Source of the DNA: Gordionus sp. m RMFG-2023
Lineage: Eukaryota > Nematomorpha > Gordioida > Chordodea > Parachordodidae
Length of the DNA stretch: 64,000 bases
Assembly: GCF_954871325.1 (NCBI RefSeq)
Contig: NC_088775.1
Coordinates: 18,267,561 to 18,331,560 of the forward strand
Direction: 5' to 3'
The stretch's first letter is position 1. Each line of letters opens with the position of its first letter. The position numbers were made by a program, and so were the translations under genes. Positions 1 through 11,800 of the stretch are shown here, one piece after another. A model generated the notes under the pieces. The model saw nothing but the letters and a program-made list of their open reading frames with translations, had not been told where the DNA came from and did no database searches.

Positions 1-119
1 ATCGCAGATTGAAATAGAAGATATTCTTGTTTATTTACGCAAAGGTTCAAAGTTAATGAGAGATTTATTAACATAAAAATTATATATTATTAATTCATTT
101 ATTTAAATCTTATTTATAT

Positions 120-735
120 CTATTACAATATGATCTCTAAGTTAATAAGTGCAACAATTTTATTCTCTGTGCAATATTGTATAATTGTTATAATTTTATA
201 TGTGTAATTAATTGATTTTATATATTGAGTATGTATTATATTATATTTAACATGTGATGTATGATTTGATTTTATAGTGCAATATCCTTGTAAATCTAAT
301 ATGTGCAATGAATATTTTTTAATATGTGCAATTAGTGTTGTTAAATGGCTCGTTTTGAGCCGATTTTTAAAAACGGCTAACTCAGTATTGCATCCAGGAT
401 AGTATTACGCAAGCATGGAGATTTTGTTTGTAGAAGGAACAAAGGTTTGGACATCTCTTAGCGAAATCTCGAGTCTTAAATAATTTTTTTCTGGCTAAAA
501 TATTGAGTTAGCCGTTTTTAAAAATCGGCTCAAAACGAGCCGTTTAACAACACTATGTGCAATGAATATTTTTTAATATGTGCAATGAATATTTTTTAAT
601 ATGTACAATGAATATTTTTTTATATGTGCAATGAATATTTTTTTATATGTGCAATGAATATTTTTTTATATGTACAATGAATATTTTTTTATGTGTTAAA
701 TGAATATGATTTTGGATGTGCAATTTTTTAAAATA
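120..735. repeat. Tandem repeat, about 22-bp unit
   Basis: A short A/T-rich unit built on TGTGCAATGAATATTTTTTA repeats with small changes at about 296-332 and 556-720. More decayed units containing GTGCAAT lie upstream. The array is interrupted by the MITE at 333-555, and the repeat itself supplied the 8-bp target. No gene is seen in this stretch. Confidence 0.7.
333..555. mobile_element. hAT-type MITE, 223 bp, with perfect 8-bp target duplication
   Basis: The ends are long inverted repeats starting TAGTGTTGTTAAA and ending TTTAACAACACTA, and the arms continue inward through GGCTCGTTTTGAGCCG. The element is flanked by TGTGCAAT at 325-332 and again at 556-563. An 8-bp duplication with TAG-type ends is the signature of hAT elements. 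It has no coding capacity. A second copy sits at 53226-53448 and a decayed end at 5642. Confidence 0.9.
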
Positions 736-848
736 AAATATATGATTATCGTGTCATTATTCTTTCCTTATTTTAAAATGTAAATGGTTTGAACCTATAA
801 AAAATAACAAGTAATAAAAATATATAATTTAAAGAAGCCATTTAAGGG

Positions 849-979
849 AACCCGGCCGAAGGCCGGCAAAAGCGGGCCGAAGGCCCGCAAAATAGAGGGT
901 ATGGAAGCGAAGCCCCCATAAAAATAAGGCCGCTATAAAAAAATGCCCACGAGGCCGTAACGTCGCCAGTCCGCCCCTG
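849..979. mobile_element. Terminal fragment of a hAT-like element with GC-rich hairpin
   Basis: An island of high G+C in A/T-rich surroundings carries palindromes such as GCGGGCCGAAGGCCCGC and ends in CGCCCCTG. Similar GC palindromes and CGCCCCTG ends occur in the non-autonomous hAT copies at 12457, 43678 and 52785. The other end is not visible, so this is probably a one-ended remnant. Confidence 0.45.
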
Positions 980-1446
980 GCACGTCCTACAGAAATAGAA
1001 TCTAGATACAGATTCTTTATAAAAAAAATGAATTATTAGATACAGTATAACTAATAAAATATTTAATGAAGAGTTAATCTTGGTTTTGTTATTTATATAT
1101 AATAATTAGGCATTTATTTTTTAATATTACTTTTATATTAGTTTAATTTTCAAAAGAAGAGTATGGAAGTGTAATAACTAATAATTAAGCCTTTATAATG
1201 TATTTTGACTTTCTTTAATTTAATTAAAACATCCAGTTCAATGTTATTTGTATTGAACTTAGCAATGTTTCACCAAAAGAAAAATAAATATCTATTCTAT
1301 TATTTCTTTATTATAATATGTTAAATCTAATCAATTAGTATTATAGTTTCAGTTTGAGCTTGATTAAATAATCCTCTTGACAACATTTTTAGGGCTTTTT
1401 TAATTATATATTTTGAATTGAAAGTATTTTTTGTATCATTTGACTC
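980..1446. other. A/T-rich stretch, no gene seen
   Basis: I find no open frame with recognisable protein similarity and no inverted repeats or splice pattern here. Confidence 0.5.
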
Positions 1447-1875
1447 AATCCATAAGTTCTTAAATGCCAAAAAGCCTCATTATATTCATAATAGGAAAAT
1501 ACTTTATTAAAATCTTTGGCCCATATCATCTTGGGCAACTTTTAATAATGATAGACAATATTGTAAACTTAAATTTTTAAGATAACCTACCCCCTTTTAA
1601 CCACTATTAAAACATACTTTAATATGTTTAACAAAATTTGTTGAACCCTTAATCCATAGTTCTTAAATGCCAAAAAGCCTAATTATATTCATATATAGGA
1701 AAATATTTTATCAAAATCTTTAGCCCATATCATCTTGGGCAACTTTTAATAATGATAGACAAAGACAAAATTGTAAACTTAAAATTTATAATAACCTATA
1801 TGAACCTTTTTTAACCATATATAAATTAAATAATATACTTTAATATGTTTAACAAAATTTGTGTTGAACCCTTTA
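1447..1875. repeat. Tandem duplication, two copies of about 205-220 bp
   Basis: The sequence beginning AATCCATAAGTTCTTAAATG at about 1448 recurs at about 1651. Both copies run through CCCATATCATCTTGGGCAAC and end in AACAAAATTTGTTGAACCC. They differ by small insertions and substitutions, so the duplication is not recent. Confidence 0.8.
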
Positions 1876-2151
1876 TCATTTTTTTGTTTATATAGGTTTT
1901 ACAAACCTGTACCTTGTTTTTTTTAACTTTAAATTTCCATATAAAATTTTAAAAATGAAATTTGATTCAGGAGAAGTTATTTTCATCCAACTTTGATACA
2001 TACTATTTTTTTCTTTTTAAAGAAAAAGCACAGTGAATTTAAAAATGAGATTACCAAACACCTCAACGAATTCTCTACACAAAAAAATATATCACTGCAA
2101 AACCAAAGTGGTTCTGGTTGCAAATCCAGACAATCTAAATTAAGTTTAACA

Positions 2152-4180
2152 ATCTAAACATTCAAGCTGTATCGCAAAAAACAGCAGACAAGGTTATCAT
2201 GGATTTTATTATTGACACCTTCCAACCACTGTCTCTGGTTGATGATCCTTCATTTGAAAAAATGATTAAAACTTTTTCTCCTGCGACAAAAATTATTTGT
2301 CGCCAAACACTGGGCAACAGGATATCTACTTCCTTCTCTTATATGACGACAAATCTTATAAGAGATTTGTCTGAAGTTTCTTATGTATGCACCACTGCTG
2401 ATTGTTGGAGTGGTCATCGAAGGTATATTATATTTATATGAATTTTAAAATGTTTATTTTATTAGGGCTTTTATTGGACTTACTGCACATTGGCTGGATC
2501 CGTTAACCCTCAAGAGAAGGTCAGCCGCTTTGGCACTGAGGAGGCTAATTGGGAGGCAAGCATATGATGTTTTGGCCAACGAAATCATGGGTATCCACAA
2601 GTTCTATAAAATTCATAATAAGGTGGTGAAGATGGTGACTGACAATGGAACCAACTTTGTCAAGGCATTTAAGTAATATTTATATTTAGCAAAAAATATT
2701 TAAATAAATTTATTTTCTCTAGAGTTTTTAGAGAAAATGAAGAAGATAGTAGTGAGGATATGGAATTGATAAATTTGGATGACATATTATCCGTTGATGG
2801 CCCAATTATTCCTACTATCAGTCTACCAAAACATCAACGTTGCTGTTGGCATAATCTTAACCCTATTGCAACAACAGATGCGGAGATGGCAGATAGTGAT
2901 CTCAATTATAAACGAATATCTAGATCCACTTTTGCAAAATGTTTTGCTTTAGTTAATAAACAAAATATGTCGTCAAAAATGGCGGATATTTTATTGGAGA
3001 AATTGGGAAGATATTTAATAGCTCCCAACAAGACAAGATGGAATTCTTATTACCAATCCATGAAATTAATAGATAAGATGCTTTCTGAAAAGTTTTCAGA
3101 AGTAGAACAAGTATGTGATCAAATTGGATTTGCAATGTTTAGGCAAGAGGAATGTTTTTTTGTTAAAGAGTATGCAACAGTAATACAATGATATTCTCTA
3201 AATAAAATTAAATTTTATAGGTTATTGAACCTTTGGCGATCTCGTTAAAAACTTGGAACGGGAGGATAATATGGAGCAGGGATATCTAACTCCCGTTCTA
3301 TCGATATTAATAGATAAATTAACGAAATTTAACTGCCTGCGGTATTGTCAGCCCCTTGTAGATAGTGTTCTTAGAGGTATTGATAAAAGGTAATATTTTT
3401 TTATGCAATTATTTTATATTATCAGATATCTGCAAAATATATTAAAAAATTGCAAAGATCTGGCAAATTTAGTAAAATATTTTTAACAGGCCAGTTCTAC
3501 TAAACCTCTGATATCTAGTAAAATATTAATGGGCCTTTGAAGACATTAAAAATTTATTAGATTATTTAAATTTTAAGCTAATATTTTGATTAATATTCTT
3601 TGTAAATAAATTACAATGTTAATTTCTTCGTATATTAAGTATTAAGTTTACATTTAATCAATATTTATGATATGACCCAAATATAAATAAATACCATACA
3701 GATGATGTGCCAGACTTGACTGTAAAAGGGTTAAATTTTGCAGATACTTGATTTGATTTATATGAATAAAATGAACACTTATTTAATAATAAATTAATTA
3801 TCATTTCATAATATAGATTTCCTTCACTGTATGAAGACAGTAACATTTTGGCAACCATGATTCACCCTAAATTTAAACTTAATTGGCCTTATATTAATCT
3901 GCCACAAAATATGATGGTAAAAAAAAGATTATTGGAAAATATGCAGGAACAACCATGTGCGGATACCTCAAATGAATGCATGGATGACATTGATGCTTTT
4001 TTTGGGAAAAATACTGTACAAAATGCTTGTTCCGTTAAAAAAAAAATTTATTCAAATGATGATTCCATGAATATTTTTAATACTTATATTAATTTTAAAA
4101 AAATATTTATTGAATATAATACACCTTTGCCATCAAGCGCTCCTGTGGAGAGCTTGTTTAGTAAAGCTAACATGTTCTAA
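2152..4180 (+). pseudogene. hAT transposase (BED family), spliced, decayed
   Basis: Segments of a hAT transposase occur in order. A region with DFIIDTFQPLSLVDDPSF leads to CTTADCWSGHRR at about 2422. After a 43-nt intron (2423-2465) comes the block GLTAHWLDP to TDNGTNF. After a 50-nt intron (2673-2722) comes the CCWHNLN to NKTRWNSYYQSM block. The piece PLAISLKTW follows near 3240 and the ATMIHPKFKLNW to SSAPVESLFSKANMF dimerisation block ends at 4180. In this family catalytic residues lie in these blocks and the last one mediates dimers. A one-base shift lies near 3253 after SLKT, stops precede 2152, and the BED finger is not readable, so it is broken. The 3' end of the element reads GATCGGTTAACAAGCCTG and ends at about 4515. 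I could not find the matching 5' end. Confidence 0.8.
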
Positions 4181-4515
4181 ATGAAAGACGCGGATGTTTA
4201 AATGATGATAATTTAGAAAAAAATTTTATTATTAAAAGCTAATTTTAATTATAAATAAATATATTATAATTTTATATTTATTATTTAATTACAATAAATT
4301 TCAACCATATTTAATTTATTTTTATATTAGTTCATTTTGCATCGGTTATATTATATTATTATTCAATTACAATAAATTTATAACATATATTAGTTAATTT
4401 TGCATCGGTCAGAAATTTCCTTCAGAAATTTAAATAGAAAAAAGATCGATCCTCTTTTTTTGAAAAGATCGTGATCGGGATTCGATCGTTTTAAAAAGAT
4501 CGGTTAACAAGCCTG

Positions 4516-5640
4516 CTATTTACATACATTAAATCATTGTTATTCGTACATTGAGTATGAGCCCAGTTTTCAAATTGCAGACAATTAATCCACTCTTCAC
4601 CTTTAAGGTTTTCTTAGGAATATTAAATTTAGTAGATATTAATAATGTTTATCTTTTATTAATGAATATATCATCATTTGCCAGTTTAATTTGTTCATCA
4701 TTTGATTTTGTACCAAATATGTTTAAAGCGAGCTTTTCATTTCTATATGAATATAGAATTTTGGCCAGTCAATACATATGCCTATTAAATAAAACTTAAA
4801 ACCTTATTTTTTTGTGCCTATAATGCTGAATGCCTAAGGATAATATTTATATAAAATAACAATAATCTAAATTAGTAATTTTTTCACCAAACAAAAAAAT
4901 GTGTAACGAGATTTTTCCAGAAAGAAGTACTAACAACAGCTTATTTAAAAATTTTTTTATTGGATTGCTCTATTCAATAGGTAAAGTTCATATCATAAAA
5001 TACACATTTTGACAAATTTTGGGAGAAATCGGTCGAAAAGATAATAGTTAAAAGGTGGTGGCTAGTCTTCAAACATGGCCATTTATGACACATTTCCCAT
5101 ATATATTATGTTAATGTTATTTTTCTTTTTTAATATTTAAAAACGCAAAATATTCGGCGTTTTTTTTAGTAATTTAGTAATATTAAAATTTACAAATTGA
5201 CCACTTTCTAAATTATATCTTCGTTTATGTCGTAAAAAACGATCCGAACTTTTAATTGGATTCCAAAGATCAAGATTTGTTTTTATATTTTTTTTGCTTC
5301 GTAATCACCTTAAGATCCTTATTTTTATATGTCCAAAATTTAACCAAAATTATTCAATTTTTATATATAAATTATAACTGTTATATTTGCTTCACTTGCA
5401 TTTTGATTTTAAAAAACAAATTTTGTTAATTTTTTTAAAAATTTTAAATTAAATTGATCGATAAATATTTCCTATAAAGTTTAATATTTTTCTCATTTTC
5501 TGAATTTACGCATATGAAGCTCTACAAATATAGAACGTCGATATATTTGGTTATGGGATTCAAATCATATTACTTATATTTAAAGAGTAATAACTATTGT
5601 TCTAGTAATCGTCAGTTTAAGATTCTAAAAATATTAGCGA
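4516..5640. other. A/T-rich stretch; possible decayed minus-strand exon near 4560-4790
   Basis: On the minus strand, 4790-4560 reads as protein-like text such as NIFGTKSNDEQIKLANDD and KTLKVKSGLIVCNLKTG in one frame with an internal stop. I do not recognise it and no convincing intron removes the stop. The rest is A/T-rich with no support for a gene. Confidence 0.25.
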
Positions 5641-5641
5641 T

Positions 5642-5700
5642 AGTGTTGTTATAAACGGCTCGATTTGAGCCGATTTTTATCACGGCCAATATTTTAAGAA
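5642..5700 (+). mobile_element. Decayed end of the TAGTGTTGTT hAT MITE family
   Basis: The start TAGTGTTGTTATAAACGGC followed by TTTGAGCCGATTTTTA matches the MITE ends at 333 and 53226. A looser partner end (CCATTTAACAAGACTA) lies near 6606-6621 after a GC-richer stretch at 6495-6600. No matching target duplication joins the two, so I annotate only the left end. Confidence 0.5.
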
Positions 5701-5849
5701 AAATATTGCCTAAACCTCTAGATTTTTCTCATAGATGTTTAAATTAAAGGTCAGCATTGGGCGAGTTTTCTCCCGCCTGCCTATGCCTGGCTATAAAAAA
5801 TTATTTGAAATTTTTTAACATCCTTTACAATATATTTTTTTTATCTATT

Positions 5850-6486
5850 TAATTTAAAAAAATTCGAAAAAACTTAAAAATGACGATTATTACAATTGTC
5901 ACTTTTCTAAGGTACATATTCACTGAAAATTTAATTTAATATGTTCACAACATATATTTTACCTATTTGCTTCAAAAAAATTCGAAAAAACTTAAAAATG
6001 AAGATTATGACAATTGTCACTTTTCTAAGGTACATATTTACTGAAAATTTAATTTAACATGTTTACAATATTTATTTTTACCTATTTGCTTCAAAAAAAT
6101 TCGAAAAAACTTAAAGAAGATGATTATGACAATTGTCACTTTTCTAAGGTACATATTCACTGAAAATTTAATTTAACATGTTCACAACATATATTTTTAC
6201 CTATTTGCTTCAAAAAAATTCGAAAAAACTTAAAAATGACGATTATGACAATTGTCACTTTTCTAAGGTACATATTTACTGAAAATTTAATTTAACATGT
6301 TTACAATATATATTTTTACCTATTTGCTTCAAAAAAATTCGAAAAAACTTAAAAATGACGATTATGACAATTGTCACTTTTCTAAGGTACATATTCACTG
6401 AAAATTTAATTTAATATGTTCACAACATATATTTTTACCTATTTGCTTCAAAAAAATTCGAAAAAACTTAAAAATGACGATTATGA
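5850..6486. repeat. Satellite-like tandem repeat, about 119-bp unit, about 5.3 copies
   Basis: The block TTCGAAAAAACTTAAA recurs at about 5862, 5981, 6100, 6219, 6339 and 6457. Each unit carries the perfect palindrome GACAATTGTC or a one-base variant, followed by ACTTTTCTAAGGTACATAT. Neighbouring units alternate between TTCACAACAT and TTTACAATAT, so there is a two-unit (about 238-bp) higher-order period. Confidence 0.88.
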
Positions 6487-6846
6487 CAAATATCTCAACA
6501 GGCCCATTGGGTCGGGTTGGGTTGTGGTCGATTTTTCAACCCTGGCTCAGGGTTGAGCAGATTTCTACGACTTCGGCTCGAGTTGTGGGTCGTAAAAAAC
6601 CAACCATTTAACAAGACTACTTAATTCCCAATCCATTTTCAACATAATTCATCTTGGCTTTATTAGATAATGAAATTGTTTTTAATCATATCTAATTTAA
6701 TTTAATCAAATCTTCTAAATTTAAATATTCTCTTGTAACTTTTTCTAAAACCTTTGAAGAAAACGAGTTAATTATAGGTAGGTGATCTGTTGATTATCCA
6801 ATTTATATCATAATGATCTAGAATCATTTGAATTTATCCTTATACT

Positions 6847-7137
6847 ATGGAGATGAGAATGCTGAGGATGATTGCTGGGGTAACAAGAAAGGATAAGGTG
6901 TGCAGTCCAAGAATACTAAATAGTTTAAAGGTAGTACCCATTAAGACTAAGTTAATGGTAAACAGACTTAGGTGGTATGGGCACACAATGAGAAGGCCTA
7001 TGAACTACATAGGAAATAAAGTTGAAAGTTTGGAAGTGATGGGCAAATGTAAAAGAGGAAGGCCAAAACTTCAATGGGGCCATAAAGTTAGAGCCAATAT
7101 AAAGAAGTATAAAATAGATAAGAGATTGTATGAATAA
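6847..7137 (+). pseudogene. C-terminal fragment of a LINE reverse-transcriptase protein
   Basis: The 96-residue frame contains MRMLRMIAGVTRKDKV, then RLRWYGHTMRR and KCKRGRPKLQW. This is the order seen at the C terminus of several LINE clades, after the reverse-transcriptase domain (MLR-GV-KD, RWxGH, GRP-W). The reverse-transcriptase core is absent upstream, so this is a 5'-truncated copy, the normal outcome of target-primed reverse transcription. The downstream peptide KMERDVEGAYHQKR suggests that the tail continued before decay. It is plus-strand and unlike the minus-strand LINE at 9-12 kb. Confidence 0.8.
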
Positions 7138-7139
7138 CA

Positions 7140-8120
7140 TAAAATGGAGAGAGATGTTGAAGGAGCTTACCACCAGAAAAGGTGAAAGCTAAAAAGAAAA
7201 AAAAAAAATTGTAGAACGAAGCTCAATTTTGAAAAAAATTATTCCTTTTTTTCGACAAACTTTTAACGTAAACATGCCTTTCTTTTTTTTAGAAAATTTT
7301 ATTATTTTAAATCATTTGAACATAAAAAATATTAATTTTATATATTAAAAATTAATTTAAAAAATTTTTTAATAGTAAAAATATTTTTATTGATTTAAAA
7401 CTTTTAATTTTAACATGGTTAATATATTGTGTCAAAAAATATGTGGTATTTTTTATTAATATTAAATTAAATTTTTAAAAAAATTAATTTGTAAAGTTTT
7501 GAACAAATGTGGACATGTTCCTTTATTGAATGTGAAGGTTGAACATGACATGTTCTAATGTCATATCTTCATTTGTAGTAACAATTTAAAATTTTAATTT
7601 ATTATCTAACTCAATAAGTTAACACTGGCAATAAATTGATTTATAATTTGTTCTTCAACATTGGTTTTAAATTTAGATGGAATACTTAGGAATTTATTCT
7701 ATGCAAAACTAAATACCTTTTCTAAAAGTCAGAAACTCGTAAAATATTTTATATCACTTTTCAATATAAGTTATTGATATCAACAAATGAATTTAAACTC
7801 CACATTTAGAATCATTATTTTCATTTTCATCATTAATTGATAAATTTTCTTCATATGAATTATTATAAATCACTTTCCTCTTGATTATTATTTTTAGGTT
7901 TTCCAGTATTTTTCATTTTAACTGTTTTTCTAAATGCAAATATAATAATGGTGAATAAATATGGAGTTAATCGAGAAATAAATGAAAATTTATTTTAAAT
8001 AAATAATTATTAATTAAATTGATGTTCTACAAAAGTTATAATATATATTTTTTAAGAATGTTCTATTCTAAAATATTAAATGTCAATACATTACATATAT
8101 ATCTATATTAGATATAAAGG
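7140..8120. other. A/T-rich stretch without a supported gene
   Basis: This stretch lies downstream of the LINE fragment and downstream of HYPK, so it holds the HYPK 3' flank. The words TGGACATGTTCC and GAACATGACATGTTC near 7510-7550 form imperfect inverted repeats and may be transposon debris. No coding similarity is seen. Confidence 0.4.
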
Positions 8121-8519
8121 TTATATATAATGATTGAATAAGTATTCAATAGTAGAAGCTAGTTCTCCTTTATTTTCCATTAAAATCTTTTCAGCCTTTG
8201 ATCTTGTTATTTCCATTTCATTAACCTAAAATTTATTGTTAATAGTGATTTAATGTTATATGTCATTACTAAGAAATCAATGTCTTCCTTTTTTATTAAA
8301 ATTTTAGATAGATCAGAATTGATGATTTTGTTTTCATTTGAGGATTTGTTTATAAAATTTATGGCCTAAAGAAAGCGATAAATTAAAATTTAAAAAAATT
8401 ACATTTTGAATGCTTTTGTCAGATATTTCAATATCTTCAGAATAATCGGTAACTTTTTCTAAATCAGCTGCACCACAGTCATACTTTTTTGATTTAAAAG
8501 TTAATTCTTCTAAAGTCAT
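8121..8519 (-). CDS. HYPK: HYPK (huntingtin-interacting protein K) homolog, three exons
   Basis: HYPK is a small UBA-domain protein that binds and regulates the ribosome-associated N-terminal acetyltransferase NatA. Exons run 8519-8403, 8365-8270 and 8225-8121, and all introns are phase 0. The two introns (8366-8402, 37 nt; 8226-8269, 44 nt) have GT-AG ends. The spliced product has 105 residues, a little shorter than the human protein. The diagnostic N-terminal motif KKYDCGAADLEKVTDYSED matches the human HDSGAADLERVTDYAEE. The C-terminal UBA-like domain has IKKEDIDFLVNEMEITRSKA, as in human IKKEDLELIMTEMEISRAAA, and ends at a stop at 8121-8123. The start is the first ATG before the conserved motif. 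The frame is intact and looks functional. Confidence 0.93.
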
Positions 8520-8589
8520 TTATAAACGAATCAGATATTAAAAAATAAAGTGATATGTAGATTTTTTAGCACGACATGTGACAAGAAAT

Positions 8590-8800
8590 TTTTAAAAGGA
8601 GATTAGAAATTCATTCATTCACACCAGGAGTTGAAGCGTGCATCATGTATTTTTACTAGTATATAGATCCCATACATGATGTCTACCCGTTTTATTATAG
8701 TGGACGGTACCACTATGTAGCCTGTTAGCAAAGTGAAGAAGGAAGAAATACAATAATGGTGATGTATTAGTTCCGTTTCCGGCAGAATAGTGTTAAAGAA
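8590..8800 (-). promoter_or_regulatory. Upstream module of HYPK shared with THOC5
   Basis: Read on the HYPK strand, this block contains ACTATTCTGCCGGAAACGG, ACTAATACATCA, TACATAGTGGTACCGTCCA and AAAACGGGTAGACATCATGT. The same order and orientation is found before THOC5 at 53046-53225 (CTGGCAACGGAACTTATACA, TACATAGTCTTACCGCCCA, AAAACGGGTAAACATAATGT). By eye identity is roughly 70% over about 145 nt, with the best block near the gene. The distance to the start codon is about 125 nt here and about 138 nt at THOC5 once insertions are discounted. It could be a shared promoter, a 5' leader (CGG/GTARACAT fits a splice donor), or an old repeat. Confidence 0.6.
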
Positions 8801-8829
8801 AAAATAAAATTAATGTCATATAAAAAAAT

Positions 8830-11800
8830 GTACCTGCGTCCTTAAGTGGTATTTAGTGAGGCAACAAAAAAATATAACCCTTATATCTTGTTAAGTATTG
8901 AGAGTTTATGTTAAGTTTGCATGAAGAGTCTCTTCCTTGTTTGTTGTTCGGTGTGCCAAAATATTGTATGTCCTGTAGATCTTGTATGTGCTGTGCCAAT
9001 GGTATTTGGGTTCGTCCGATTTATTGCGTTATTATTATAGCCAGTTTATCTTCTCATTGTCTGTTATACAACTAATATTTTCGTAATTGTTATCGTCGTC
9101 GATATCGTGTGTCCAGAAAGGAAGGTCGTGGGTTATTAAAGGAAGTTAAGTTATGTTGTTGTTGTTCAGGTTATTATCATTATCAAATACACTTATTCCA
9201 TTTATTGCAAGAACGTAAAGGTGAAGAACGGTTGCGATATTAATTTAGGCCATATTTTAGCATGTATTGTAAATGTTCCTTTAGGTGTTTCTTGTTTTTG
9301 CTAAGTGACATGAAATCTGCAAACGAGAGGTTAATCAGGTCCATATCTTTCAAACATTTCGCCAACCAATAGTATTTAGGGGTTTTCCTCCTACCGTCAG
9401 GGCACCATTTCAAGGACGAGAATATCATATTTTCCTGCGAGTGTCTTAAGCTATGGCCTAGTTATTCTAGTCTCCTCATGGGTATGAGACGATTGATTGG
9501 TAGGATGTCGCATCTATTCCAGAGCGTTGTATTTGATGTGTTGTATGGGTAATACGTTTTGGTGATTCTTCTAAGGCATTTGTTTATAAAAGTTTGAATT
9601 GTGCTGATGTTACTTTTTGAGTCTTGCCAAGTCTCCAGGCCGTAGGTAAAAATGGGTACAATTAGGGACTTGAAGAGTCTTATTTTTAAATTAGTTGATA
9701 TTTGGTTGAATGACCATAATTTCGACAGTTGATGATAGCGGAGTCTAGCATTATTCGTTCTCGATTTCGTATCTAAAAAGGTGAGGCCTAATGACGTTAT
9801 CCTGGTTCCTAGGTATTTAAAATCTGACACTAATTCTATCGTATTACCCTCAAAGTTAAAGGGATTTAAGTGACTCGCATCAGTATTTGAGGTGATTAGT
9901 TTGGTTTTTGTGTAGTTTACTCTTAGACCATATCCATCACAGTTGTTGACAAATAATGATAAAATATTTCTTAATTTGTATTCTGAGTTGGCTAGAATAC
10001 ATACGTCGTCAGCATAACATAGAAAGTTTAAAGAATTGTGCATATCATTGAGGTGTTGTTGCTCACTGTAATATGTGTTGAGTGCATATTCCTGTTTAAA
10101 TGATTTATTTAGGATATCATTCATTATTACATTAAAAATAATCGGTGAAAGGATGCATCCTTGTTTGAGGCCCCTATTTGCTTTAAAAGGTTGCGACTTC
10201 ATATTTAAATGCTGAGGAACTACGCTATGATTGTCGTAAATTATCTTAATTAGCGCTATCAGATGTTTATCTATTCCAATGTTTTCCAGCAAGGCCATAT
10301 CTTATTCTGAATTATGGAGTCAAAGGCTTGACTTAAATCAATCATCAGGGCAAAGATGGGGGATTTATGCATTCTGGCCTTTTCCAGAATGACCTTAAGT
10401 GCCATAGTCAACTCCGTAGTATTTCTGCCCTTCCTGTATGATGTGATAGCATTAGAAAGGAACCTGTTAATGATTGATTTAATCCTGACTGATGTGATGT
10501 ATGTGAACATTTTTAGTGTAACTGGAATTAGTGCAATACCTCTGTAATCTTTACGGCAGTTTGGGGACTTGTTTTTAGGGAAGTTTAGTATAATTGATGT
10601 CATCCATTCGTCAGGAAACTTGCCCGTATTCCAAATCTCCCTAAAGAGGGGAAGTAGTAAGCTGGCACTTAGGTCTACCTCTATCTTCCAGAGTTCTGCA
10701 AAAATTCCATCAGCTCCAGCAGCTTTATGCATTTTAGACGTTTGATGGCACCGACTATATCGGACTTGTTCAAATTCTGATTGGATGATTGGAAGGGGTA
10801 GTCACATCTAGGTCTAGGCCATCTCGTTTTGTAGAGGTTCATGTAGTGGTCTATCCATAAGTCTAATTGTTCCTTAGGGTCAATTATAATCTTGTTGTTG
10901 TTTAATTGTAGTCTTGGTAAAGGATTGGTTTTAAAGGTGGTGAGTAGTTTTAGAGATTGGAAGGCCTTATAAATATTGTTATTATCAAAATTGAATTGGA
11001 TAGAATTCGATAAGTTAGCAATAAACAGTCTTTTGTCAGCTCTTATGCGGTGGGTAATGTACCTCCTGTGATGTCTTGCCAATTGATGGTGGGATATATT
11101 TGTTGAAAGATTCTTAATTATTTGTATTGTTGAAGGGGTGAGCCACTCTCTGCGCTTGGTGCGTGGTCTTAAGCATGATGTTATACTACCTAATACATTC
11201 TGCTTAATGTCTTTCCAGGTCAGATTTGGGTTTATCATGCCATTTGCTGAGTTTCTCCATGATTTTAATTTAGAGACGAACTCTTTTTTCACCTCTAAGT
11301 CATTTAGTTGTGCCAAGTCTTTTCTAGCTATGTATTTTACAGTGGTGAGACTGTTCTGTCTAGTGTGGTTTGGGAAGATACTGTAGTTAATTTTGAGTTC
11401 ACAGCCCAGTGGATAATGATCTGTAAAAAGTGTAAGGTTAAGTTTACTGATTACCCTGATGTCTTTCACCCATTTGAAAATCTTAGTGGAAATTATAAAG
11501 AAATCTATCTGTGAGGTAGTGCCAAAGGAAGGACTCTTGTAAGTCATGATGTGATGAGTTGGATGATTGAAGAAAGTATTACCAATTTTCAAGTTGAAAG
11601 CTCGCAGATTTCTATTAACCTTTTACCGTTGGGGTTCGTGCTTTGTATTAATGTGGCGTTTCCAAGGCAGGAAGAGTTCTTAGATTTACCTACCGAAGCA
11701 TTAAAGTCACCTGCTAGAATGATGCCATCCCGATGCGGTAGTTCCTTTAAGACATTCTCCAATTCCATATAGAAAACGCTATCATTGTGAGGCGCGTATA

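Noticed and set aside
4551-4799. 82-residue plus-strand hydrophobic frame
   Set aside because: The minus strand of the same stretch reads more like protein, and the plus frame has no homologous blocks, so I list the stretch only as a possible decayed exon.
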